Assembly (NCBI GenBank): GCA_934183145.1
Contig: CAKPSA010000032.1
Span: 1-12,237, forward strand
Origin: an uncultured Veillonella sp.
Lineage (GTDB): Bacteria; Bacillota; Negativicutes; Veillonellales; Veillonellaceae
Reading direction: 5' to 3'
DNA: 12,237 nucleotides
This document shows, one piece after another, positions 6,580 through 12,237 of this stretch. The translations under genes and the position numbers were made by a program. Each line of letters starts with the position of its first letter. Within the stretch, counting starts at the first letter, position 1. The notes under the pieces were generated by a model. The model ran no database searches. It was not told where the DNA came from and worked only from the letters and a program-made list of their open reading frames with translations.

Positions 6580-7521
6580 ATGGAGGAAAAACAATGGAAA
6601 GGTATGGCCCTTACCATTTTAGGTACCCTACTTTGGGGGCTTTCAGGCACATCTGTACAATTCCTTGAAAGTGCAAAGCATATCAATGTGGAGTGGCTAT
6701 TAGAAGCGCGTTTACTCATAGCAGGTATATTGGCGATAGGACTTGCTTATATAAGGGATGGTAAGCGTATTTTCGCTATCTTTACAGAACCTAAGGATAT
6801 AGGGAAATTATTAGTATTTGGTATTTTAGGTATTGCTTTAGCTCAGTACTCATACTTCAAGTCCATTGCCATTTCAGGAGTCGGTATTGCTACGGTCCTT
6901 CAAAATGTTGCACCTACGCTGATCATTATCTATTTGTTTTTGAGATACTTTAAAAAGCCATCTGTACCAGAGTTTTTCTGTATTGTATTAGCCTTGGTGG
7001 GAATACTATGTATCGTCATGCAAGAAGGTCTAGATTTCTCAAACTTTAATGTAGACGCCTTGTTTTGGGGGCTTGTATCGGCTGCCAGTATTTGTGTATA
7101 TACATTGCAACCTATAAAGCTATTAAAAACATATGGTACTACGGCCATTGTTGGGTTTGCCATGTTTATCTGTGGTATTTTATCTTTAGCTATGTTTCAA
7201 CAAGTGGAATCGGAAGCCATTTGGGATGGCATGACCTGGCTTGGGCTATTTGCCATCATCATACTTGGCACAGTAGTATCCTTTAATGCCTATATGGAAG
7301 GGGTTCGCCTCATTGGCGCCGTACAAGGCTCTATACTTTCATCATTGGAACCGATTTCAGCAGCACTATTTGGCTGGGCTCTATTGGGGAATGAATTTAC
7401 CTTTATCGGAATTATAGGTATGATTTGTATTATTGCTACCGTATTCATTATCGCTTGGGATCGGCAACGACAAATCAAACGACAAGTGCTAGAAAAATTG
7501 AATAAAATAGAAATTAACTAG
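6580..7521 (+). CDS. EamA-family (DMT superfamily) transporter, second copy
   Basis: A 313-residue paralogue of the preceding carrier. The two share near-identical landmarks: ILGTLLWGLSGTSVQFLE at the N-terminus, FKSIA followed by GIATVLQ in the first half, and VSFNAYMEGVRLIGAV plus SSLEPISAALFGW in the second. Ten membrane helices in two repeats are expected. It has a longer, basic C-terminal tail (about 20 residues rich in Arg, Gln and Lys) that the first copy lacks. I chose the ATG at 6580 because TAGGAGG (6569-6575) precedes it. An upstream in-frame ATG at 6514 lies in the loop of the intergenic hairpin and would add 22 residues without family resemblance. Substrate unknown. Confidence 0.92.
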   Translation: MEEKQWKGMALTILGTLLWGLSGTSVQFLESAKHINVEWLLEARLLIAGILAIGLAYIRDGKRIFAIFTEPKDIGKLLVFGILGIALAQYSYFKSIAISGVGIATVLQNVAPTLIIIYLFLRYFKKPSVPEFFCIVLALVGILCIVMQEGLDFSNFNVDALFWGLVSAASICVYTLQPIKLLKTYGTTAIVGFAMFICGILSLAMFQQVESEAIWDGMTWLGLFAIIILGTVVSFNAYMEGVRLIGAVQGSILSSLEPISAALFGWALLGNEFTFIGIIGMICIIATVFIIAWDRQRQIKRQVLEKLNKIEIN

Positions 7522-7546
7522 ATAAAAAGAACATATATAGATACAT

Positions 7547-7596
7547 AAAGACACATAAATCATGAGATGCAGCTCCGTGATATATGTGTCTTTTTT
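7547..7596 (+). terminator. Rho-independent terminator after the second EamA gene
   Basis: AAGACACATA (7548-7557) pairs with TATGTGTCTT (7583-7592). The inner ATCATGAG arm pairs imperfectly with CTCCGTGAT, and six T's (7591-7596) follow. It closes the YhcH-EamA-EamA region. Confidence 0.88.
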
Positions 7597-7729
7597 GTGG
7601 TTGTAAAACAATATATTTTGTTAAGACTACCTTGAATAATAACTCTACTCGTTGCAACTCTATGTAGATAATATCATCCATGTAAATATAGCAGTGTTTA
7701 TGTAAATCTTGTATACATGACCTGTTTGG

Positions 7730-7758
7730 TTGACTATTTACTTATCTATTCATATAGT
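7730..7758 (+). promoter_or_regulatory. Sigma-70-type promoter for the amidohydrolase/carrier cluster
   Basis: The -35 TTGACT (7730-7735) and -10 TATAGT (7753-7758) are separated by exactly 17 bases. Transcription would start near 7765, giving a leader of about 30 bases with AGGAGG (7785-7790) before the ATG at 7796. It is the best-formed promoter I see in the window. Confidence 0.72.
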
Positions 7759-7771
7759 TAATAGGTAAGTA
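7739..7771. promoter_or_regulatory. Inverted repeat flanking the -10 box, probable operator
   Basis: TACTTATCTATT (7739-7750) and AATAGGTAAGTA (7760-7771) are inverted copies matching at 11 of 12 positions. The 9-base centre contains the TATAGT -10 hexamer. The arms thus cover the spacer and the start site, the geometry of a repressor operator. Because transcription would begin inside the right arm, the full hairpin would not form in the mRNA, so DNA binding is the better reading. Confidence 0.6.
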
Positions 7772-7795
7772 CTAATTAATTTTTAGGAGGTTCCT

Positions 7796-9091
7796 ATGTC
7801 TGTAAAAGATTTCGTACAACAACGCCGCGATGATTTTATCGCTATGCGTCGTGATTTTCATATGTATCCAGAGCCAGCTTGGCTTGAATATCGTTCAGCT
7901 GCTAAAGTAGCTGAAAAGCTAATTGCCTTGGGTTATGATGTGGCACTTGGTGCAGATGTACTCGATTTAGATTCTCGTATGGGCTTACCTAGCGAAGAGG
8001 CTATGAAAGCAGCCATGGCTCGTGCTATGGATGAAGGGGCTGATCCTGAGCTAGTAGAGAAGATGGGCTATGGTAAGACAGCTATCGTAGCAACTATGAA
8101 GTTCAGTGATGATGGTCCTGTTGTAGCATTCCGTGCAGATATGGATTCCAATGACGTTATCGAATCTAAAGCATCTAACCATATTCCTGCTAAGAATGGT
8201 TTCCGTTCTCGCCATGATAAAGCTATGCATGCTTGTGGTCATGATACACATATGACAATGGGCCTTGGCCTTGCTGAATATATAGCTACACATAAGGATG
8301 GTTTAAAAGGTACTATTAAACTTATCTTCCAACCTGCTGAGGAAGGTGTACGTGGCGCTAAAGCGATGGTAGAGGCTGGCGTAGTAGACGACGTAGATTT
8401 GATGTTCGGTATGCACATTGGCTTTAACGAAAAGTTATCTAATTGCTTTGCTTGTAGTGACCATGGATTCTTGGCGACTACAAAACTTGATGCTGTGTTC
8501 CACGGGTATTCTTCCCATGCCGGTGGCTCTCCAGAAAAAGCACAAAATGCCATGCTTGCAGGCTGTACAGCAGTTATTAACTTACAAGCCATTGCTCGCC
8601 ACAGTCAAGGTGCATCTCGTATGAATGTAGGCGTTTTTGAAAGTGGTACAGGTCGTAATGTTACACCTGACGTAGCTGTTCTTAAATTAGAAACTCGTGG
8701 CGCCACTACAGAAATCAATGACTACATGATTGAACGCACTAAAACTATTATTAAAGGTGCTGCAGAAATGCATGACTGTACCTTTGAAATTACAAAACAA
8801 GGTGAAACACCAGCAGGCCGTATCAGCGATGATTTAGCTCGCGAGGTGCAATCCATCATTGAACCATTGGGTATCTTTAAAGAGGTGCCATTTGATTATA
8901 GCGGCGGTGGTAGTGAAGACTGCGCTTACTTCTTGAACCGTGTAATCGATCGTGGTGGTCGAGCAACATATATGGTGTTAGGTTCTGCTATTAAAGCACC
9001 TCATCATAATCCATTATTTGATATCGATGAAGAAGACATGCTAAACGGCATTGTTGCATTAGGTACAATTGCAACTCACTATTTAAAATAG
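7796..9091 (+). CDS. AbgA-like M20D amidohydrolase/peptidase
   Basis: A 431-residue metal-dependent hydrolase that cleaves amide bonds of N-acyl or aminobenzoyl amino acids. It resembles E. coli AbgA (436 residues), a p-aminobenzoyl-glutamate hydrolase subunit. The shared features include RRDFH, a segment around 50-65 with SRMGLP that ordinary M20D enzymes lack, and GHH/PHHN near the end. Likely metal and catalytic residues: Cys147, His149 (ACGHDTH), Glu182-Glu183 (PAEEG), His207 (MHIG) and His403/404 (PHHNP). The central SSHAGGSPE is the dimerisation-domain motif of the family. There is no signal peptide, so it is cytoplasmic. AGGAGG at 7785-7790 fixes the start. E. coli AbgA works with AbgB; no AbgB is present here, so this one may act alone or on another substrate. 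Actual substrate unknown. Confidence 0.9.
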   Translation: MSVKDFVQQRRDDFIAMRRDFHMYPEPAWLEYRSAAKVAEKLIALGYDVALGADVLDLDSRMGLPSEEAMKAAMARAMDEGADPELVEKMGYGKTAIVATMKFSDDGPVVAFRADMDSNDVIESKASNHIPAKNGFRSRHDKAMHACGHDTHMTMGLGLAEYIATHKDGLKGTIKLIFQPAEEGVRGAKAMVEAGVVDDVDLMFGMHIGFNEKLSNCFACSDHGFLATTKLDAVFHGYSSHAGGSPEKAQNAMLAGCTAVINLQAIARHSQGASRMNVGVFESGTGRNVTPDVAVLKLETRGATTEINDYMIERTKTIIKGAAEMHDCTFEITKQGETPAGRISDDLAREVQSIIEPLGIFKEVPFDYSGGGSEDCAYFLNRVIDRGGRATYMVLGSAIKAPHHNPLFDIDEEDMLNGIVALGTIATHYLK

Positions 9092-9113
9092 GACATATTG
9101 ATTGAGATATTGT

Positions 9114-9162
9114 GATGCATACATCCAAACTATAGGCACATAACTATATAGATGTATGCATC
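9114..9162. repeat. Perfect 12-bp inverted repeat GATGCATACATC / GATGTATGCATC
   Basis: The arms lie at 9114-9125 and 9151-9162, between the two hydrolase genes. Each arm is itself a half-palindrome (GATG-N4-CATC), so the element can be read either as one hairpin with an inner TATAG/CTATA pair (9131-9135, 9144-9148) or as two like-shaped protein sites 37 bases apart. No U-tract follows, so it is not a standard terminator. Confidence 0.7.
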
Positions 9163-9170
9163 GAAATATG

Positions 9171-9184
9171 TATAGTGTGCTATA
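9171..9184. repeat. Small palindrome TATAG-TGTG-CTATA
   Basis: Five-bp arms, 40 bases before the ATG at 9224. Its reverse complement (TATAG-CACA-CTATA) resembles the inner part of the preceding repeat (TATAG, GCACATAA, CTATA at 9131-9148), so the gap contains two related elements in opposite orientation. Function unknown. Confidence 0.5.
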
Positions 9185-9223
9185 TATTAGATGTAATGTG
9201 AGTATTGGATTGTGAGGTGTTAT

Positions 9224-10468
9224 ATGATTCAACGAGAGCATTTAGCTAAAGATTTTGAGGCTATGGCACAGTTGACTGCACCTGGTGAGGGGATTAATCG
9301 CCTTGCTTTCACCGATGCAGACTGGAAGGGGCGCCAATATATTATTGACCGTATGACTGATGCGGGCTTGACTGTTGAAATAGATGATTTCGGGAATGTT
9401 ATGGGCTATAAGGTTGGTAAAAACCCTGAGTTGCCGATTGTTATGGTTGGTTCTCATACGGACAGCGTGCCGAATGGGGGCAACTATGATGGTGTTGTAG
9501 GCGTATTGTCTGCTATCGAAGCGGTTCGCAGTATGACTGATGATGGTTTTGAACATGACCATACCATTGCAGTGGTGGACTTCATGTGTGAAGAGTCTAG
9601 TCGCTTTGGAGCTGCTACATTAGGTAGTAAGGCTATGCGTGGTGAATTGACATTGCAAGATTTACAACGCTTAGTAGATAAACAAGGTACTTCCTTGTAT
9701 GATGCTTTGAAAGTACGTAATTTAAATCCAGATGCTATTGAGCATATGGAATATAAACAACCTGTAAAGTCTTTCACAGAAATTCATATCGAACAGGGTA
9801 AGGTGCTCGAGCACGAAGCAAAACCTATCGGCGTTGTAACGGGGATTGCTGCACCAGAGCGGTTCTATGTAACCATCCGTGGCAATGCAGATCATAGTGG
9901 TGCGACACCAATGAATTTGCGTCATGATGCGTTATGTGGGGCTTCAAAAATTATCCTCGGCATTGAGGAAATTGCATCTATGCAAGAGGAGCCTCCAGTG
10001 GTAGGCACAGTTGGTGTTGTGGAGGTAACACCGGGTGCGATGAACGTTATCCCTGGGGCGGTTAAGCTGGGCGTAGATATTCGCAGTATTTCTAAGGTGG
10101 CCCGTGATTCTGTAGTTACCCTCATTAAGGAATTTATTGATGTTACTGCAGAGAAACGCGACTTATCCTATACGATTGAGCCTATTGCACAGGATCATCC
10201 TGTAGCGATGCATCCAGCTATGATTCGAGAAATTGAAGAGGCTGTTAAGTCTGTAGGTGTAGACTATATGACTATGCCAAGTGGTGCTGGTCATGATGCC
10301 ATGCATTGGGCTGATGATGTTCCAACAGGGATGATTTTTATCCCATGCCGCGAAGGTATTAGTCATAATCCAGCTGAATTTGCGGAAATAGATGACATCG
10401 TTACAGGCGCTAAGGTATTGGATACAGTGCTTAGAAAACTTAGCTTAGAAAGTACTGAGCTTAATTAG
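9224..10468 (+). CDS. M20 Zn-dependent amidase of the N-carbamoyl-L-amino acid hydrolase/allantoate amidohydrolase family
   Basis: A 414-residue cytoplasmic enzyme of the hydantoinase/carbamoylase family (AllC, AmaB, HyuC relatives, usually 400-420 residues). It removes the carbamoyl or ureido group from N-carbamoyl amino acids or allantoate, giving ammonia and CO2. Visible binuclear site: His78 (GSHTDS), Asp89 (NYDG), the Glu123-Glu124 pair (CEESSRFG, general base and ligand), His188 (EIHIEQG) and His381 (ISHNPAE). The dimerisation domain carries NADHSGATPM. The ATG at 9224 follows GAGG (9214-9217); a GTG at 9212 overlaps that ribosome binding site and is less likely. No hydantoinase, dihydropyrimidinase or allantoinase lies beside it, so the substrate may be imported or made elsewhere. 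The exact substrate cannot be told from sequence. Confidence 0.92.
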   Translation: MIQREHLAKDFEAMAQLTAPGEGINRLAFTDADWKGRQYIIDRMTDAGLTVEIDDFGNVMGYKVGKNPELPIVMVGSHTDSVPNGGNYDGVVGVLSAIEAVRSMTDDGFEHDHTIAVVDFMCEESSRFGAATLGSKAMRGELTLQDLQRLVDKQGTSLYDALKVRNLNPDAIEHMEYKQPVKSFTEIHIEQGKVLEHEAKPIGVVTGIAAPERFYVTIRGNADHSGATPMNLRHDALCGASKIILGIEEIASMQEEPPVVGTVGVVEVTPGAMNVIPGAVKLGVDIRSISKVARDSVVTLIKEFIDVTAEKRDLSYTIEPIAQDHPVAMHPAMIREIEEAVKSVGVDYMTMPSGAGHDAMHWADDVPTGMIFIPCREGISHNPAEFAEIDDIVTGAKVLDTVLRKLSLESTELN

Positions 10469-10496
10469 GTTGAGTTCTGTGGAATATGGTATTAGA

Positions 10497-10502
10497 TATA
10501 AT
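10497..10502 (+). promoter_or_regulatory. Possible -10 box (TATAAT) before the DcuC-family gene
   Basis: TATAAT sits 120 bases before the carrier ATG. The nearest -35-like hexamer, TTGAGT (10470-10475), is 21 bases away, which is too far for a good promoter. The gap may instead be read through from the upstream hydrolase, since I see no terminator in it. Confidence 0.25.
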
Positions 10503-10553
10503 CTGGTTAGATCTGTGTTAATTAGCTAAGACATTATATTTACGTGGTTAGAA

Positions 10554-10608
10554 GGGTGTATTCCGTAATAGAATGGCAGAGAATACTTTTTATTTGTTGG
10601 GAATACCC
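10554..10608 (+). promoter_or_regulatory. Leader hairpin upstream of the DcuC-family ribosome binding site
   Basis: GGG (10554-10556) plus TATTCC (10559-10564) can pair with GGAATACCC (10600-10608), leaving a 2-base TG bulge and a 35-base loop. The stem ends six bases before GGAG (10614-10617). It might modulate translation, but the long loop makes it a weak candidate. Confidence 0.3.
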
Positions 10609-10622
10609 GGATTGGAGAGATT

Positions 10623-11876
10623 ATGGTTATTGCTGGTATTGTTATTGTAGTGGCGACGTTTATTGCCATTATTAAACAGTTTGAAACACGGCTCGTTTTA
10701 TTGTTATCGGGCTTGTTAATGTGCTTTATTGGTGGTCAGCTTGGCGCTGGTACGACAGCCTTTGTAAAAGAACTTACAAATCCAGGGCTTGTACCAACCA
10801 TTTGTACCGTACTTGGTTTTAGTTATGTTATGGAATATACAAAATGTACAGAGCATATGGTATATTTCATCTCTGCAGGCCTTAAAAAGATGACTAAAAT
10901 CATCATTCCTGGTGCTGTTATTATTACGTTCTTGATTAACATTGCGTTGCCTACAGCAGCAGGCTGTGCAGCTGCAGTAGGTGCTTTGTTAATCCCTGCT
11001 CTTATTCGCTCTGGTGTGCATCCTGCAATGGCAGGCTCTGCTATTTTCTTAGGTACTTGGGGTAGTGCATTGAGCCCAGGCCTTATGTTTAACCCACAAG
11101 TAGCACAACTTGCAGGTGAAGACGTTATGACCGTTATCGCTAGCTTCTCTATGCAAGCCATTATTGGTATCGTAGTAGCAGCAATCTTACTCAATATCGT
11201 AGCTATCGTTAAGAAAGAGCATACAGGGTATGTATTGAAAGATGCTAACGAAGAAGAAGGCAAAGAATTTAAGGTAAATTACTTATATGCCATCATTCCA
11301 ATCATTCCACTTGTATTACTCGTACTTGGTAGTAAACAAGTAGCAGTGATCCCAGAAATTTCTGTGCCTGTGTCCATGTTAATTGGTACGGCTATCGGCA
11401 TTATTGCGGTACGACCTAATGTAACAGATGCAGTTAAGAAATTCTTCCGCGGTACTGGCGACGGCATGTGCGATGTAGTAGGCCTCATGGCTGCAGCGGC
11501 GTGCTTTACAGCTGGTATGCAGTACATCGGCCTTACAAGTGCACTCATTGATGGCATGAAGAACTCTCAACAAATTGCTCAAATCGGTGCTGCCTTTGGT
11601 CCATTCTTATTGGCAGTTATCTCTGGCTCTGGTAATGCAGCAGCCCTTGCGTTTAACGGTGCTGTTACACCGCATGCAGCAGACTTTGGGTATGGTATCA
11701 TGCAACTGGGCTCCATGGCCCAATTAGGTGCTGGCATCGGTCGTAGTATGAGTCCAGTAGCAGGTGCAGGTATCATCATTGCCGGCCTTGCTGGTATTAA
11801 CCCTATGGAAATGGCGAAGCGTAATGCTGTACCATGTATTATTGCTACAGTAGTGATTATGTTGTTGTTACTATAG
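10623..11876 (+). CDS. DcuC-family C4-dicarboxylate (carboxylate) transporter
   Basis: A 417-residue inner-membrane carrier with about 12 hydrophobic segments, somewhat shorter than E. coli DcuC (461). Family features: PTAAGCAAAVGALLIP in the first half, a hydrophilic cytoplasmic loop (about 200-218, rich in Glu and Lys), SGSGNAAAL with GSGN at 335-338, and SMAQLGAGIGRSMSPVAG from about 364, matching the GRTLSPVSG region of DcuC. DcuC proteins move fumarate, succinate, malate or aspartate in anaerobes. The start is supported by GGAG (10614-10617). Its position behind two amidohydrolases suggests that it carries their substrate or a dicarboxylate product; that is inference. The ion-coupling mode and substrate cannot be read directly. 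Confidence 0.9.
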   Translation: MVIAGIVIVVATFIAIIKQFETRLVLLLSGLLMCFIGGQLGAGTTAFVKELTNPGLVPTICTVLGFSYVMEYTKCTEHMVYFISAGLKKMTKIIIPGAVIITFLINIALPTAAGCAAAVGALLIPALIRSGVHPAMAGSAIFLGTWGSALSPGLMFNPQVAQLAGEDVMTVIASFSMQAIIGIVVAAILLNIVAIVKKEHTGYVLKDANEEEGKEFKVNYLYAIIPIIPLVLLVLGSKQVAVIPEISVPVSMLIGTAIGIIAVRPNVTDAVKKFFRGTGDGMCDVVGLMAAAACFTAGMQYIGLTSALIDGMKNSQQIAQIGAAFGPFLLAVISGSGNAAALAFNGAVTPHAADFGYGIMQLGSMAQLGAGIGRSMSPVAGAGIIIAGLAGINPMEMAKRNAVPCIIATVVIMLLLL

Positions 11877-11941
11877 TTCTATATGGGCTGGCTTCGTAAA
11901 AGCCTAACAATCACTATTATTAAAGTAATTATATAAAAGAA

Positions 11942-11981
11942 AACCCGTCATGATCCTTGTGTCATGACGGGTTCTTTTTTT
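11942..11981. terminator. Strong, probably bidirectional rho-independent terminator
   Basis: AACCCGTCATGA (11942-11953) pairs perfectly with TCATGACGGGTT (11962-11973) around an 8-base loop, and seven T's (11975-11981) follow on the + strand. On the - strand the stem is followed by TTTTCTTTTATAT, so it can also stop transcription coming from the convergent gene at right. Confidence 0.93.
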
Positions 11982-12029
11982 GCATATATTAAGATATGAG
12001 GTATAAGCAAAATTTATGGATACTAAAGA

Positions 12030-12057
12030 AAAGAGCAATTTGTTTTTATTGCACTTT
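12030..12057 (-). terminator. Possible terminator of the - strand regulator gene
   Basis: On the - strand, AAAGTGCAAT pairs with ATTGCTCTTT (one A-A mismatch, 8-base loop), followed by a U-rich TTCTTTAG. It lies 34 bases after the stop codon of the partial - strand gene. The stem is weak, and the stronger hairpin at 11942-11981 could back it up. Confidence 0.45.
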
Positions 12058-12090
12058 CATAATATATTATATGTATTAAAGGAATAGATA

Positions 12091-12237
12091 CTATGCTTTA
12101 GTGTTGGACCAGGTTTTCATAAAGCTATAAAATGCTTGAACTGGTTTGGACTCAAGGGCACTATGACGGGTGTACATCCACGTATCACGAGTCATGATAT
12201 GACCATCGAGCGCCTTCAAGGTTTCCTTGAATAGGTT
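12091..12237 (-). CDS. 3' end of a probable LysR-type transcriptional regulator (partial)
   Basis: Only the last 48 codons lie in the window; the gene continues past the right edge, and its TAG is at 12091-12093. The visible tail has RDTWMYTRHSALESKPVQAF followed by YSFMKTW. This resembles the end of the LysR effector-binding domain, where a strand with Trp and Arg is followed by a helix of the form PV-x-AF-x-x-F. With no DNA-binding part visible, the family call is moderate. It converges on the DcuC-family gene. LysR genes normally regulate a divergent neighbour, so its main target is more likely to lie to the right, outside the window. Confidence 0.65.
   Translation of the reverse strand, partial: NLFKETLKALDGHIMTRDTWMYTRHSALESKPVQAFYSFMKTWSNTKA

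Noticed and set aside
1..12237. CRISPR arrays, tRNA or rRNA genes, insertion sequences, phage or toxin-antitoxin modules.
   Set aside because: No regularly spaced repeats, cloverleaf-type elements, transposase motifs or terminal inverted repeats with target duplications were seen on either strand.

Overview
The window looks like ordinary chromosome from a low-GC anaerobe of the Negativicutes, most likely Veillonella or a close relative. This is an inference. It rests on an [FeFe]-hydrogenase maturase gene (hydE), an AT-rich composition with strong AGGAGG-type ribosome binding sites, short intergenic gaps with compact rho-independent terminators, and a DcuC-type C4-dicarboxylate carrier. I see no rRNA, tRNA, CRISPR array, insertion sequence, phage gene or plasmid function. 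All complete genes lie on the + strand. One truncated gene enters from the right on the - strand.

Region 1 (1-2680) is a likely operon: yaaA (peroxide-stress and iron homeostasis protein), hydE (radical-SAM maturase of the H-cluster), and a multipass Yip1-like membrane protein. It closes with a clear terminator at about 2638-2680. Region 2 (2742-4974) is a single gene for an EF-G-like translational GTPase with non-canonical G1 and G3 motifs, ending in its own terminator. A 308-base gap follows, holding an inverted repeat, the terminator, a 12-bp tandem repeat and a possible -10 box.

Region 3 (5117-7596) has a YhcH/YjgK/YiaL (DUF386) protein directly followed by an EamA/DMT transporter, a stable hairpin, and then a second EamA transporter clearly paralogous to the first, closed by a terminator.

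Region 4 (7730-11981) looks like a catabolic or salvage unit. A well-formed promoter overlapped by an inverted repeat leads into an AbgA-like M20D amidohydrolase. Next come an M20 N-carbamoyl-amino-acid/allantoate-type amidohydrolase and a DcuC-family carboxylate carrier. My inference is that the two hydrolases release an amino or dicarboxylic acid from N-acylated or N-carbamoylated substrates and that the carrier moves the related carboxylate. The gap between the hydrolases is dense in symmetric repeats. A probably bidirectional terminator separates this unit from the 3' end of a convergent, probably LysR-type, regulator.

No clearly new system is visible. The points most worth a second look are the divergent EF-G paralogue, the regulatory symmetry in the hydrolase/carrier cluster, and the YhcH-EamA linkage. 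Family calls rest on recalled family motifs; no database search was made.
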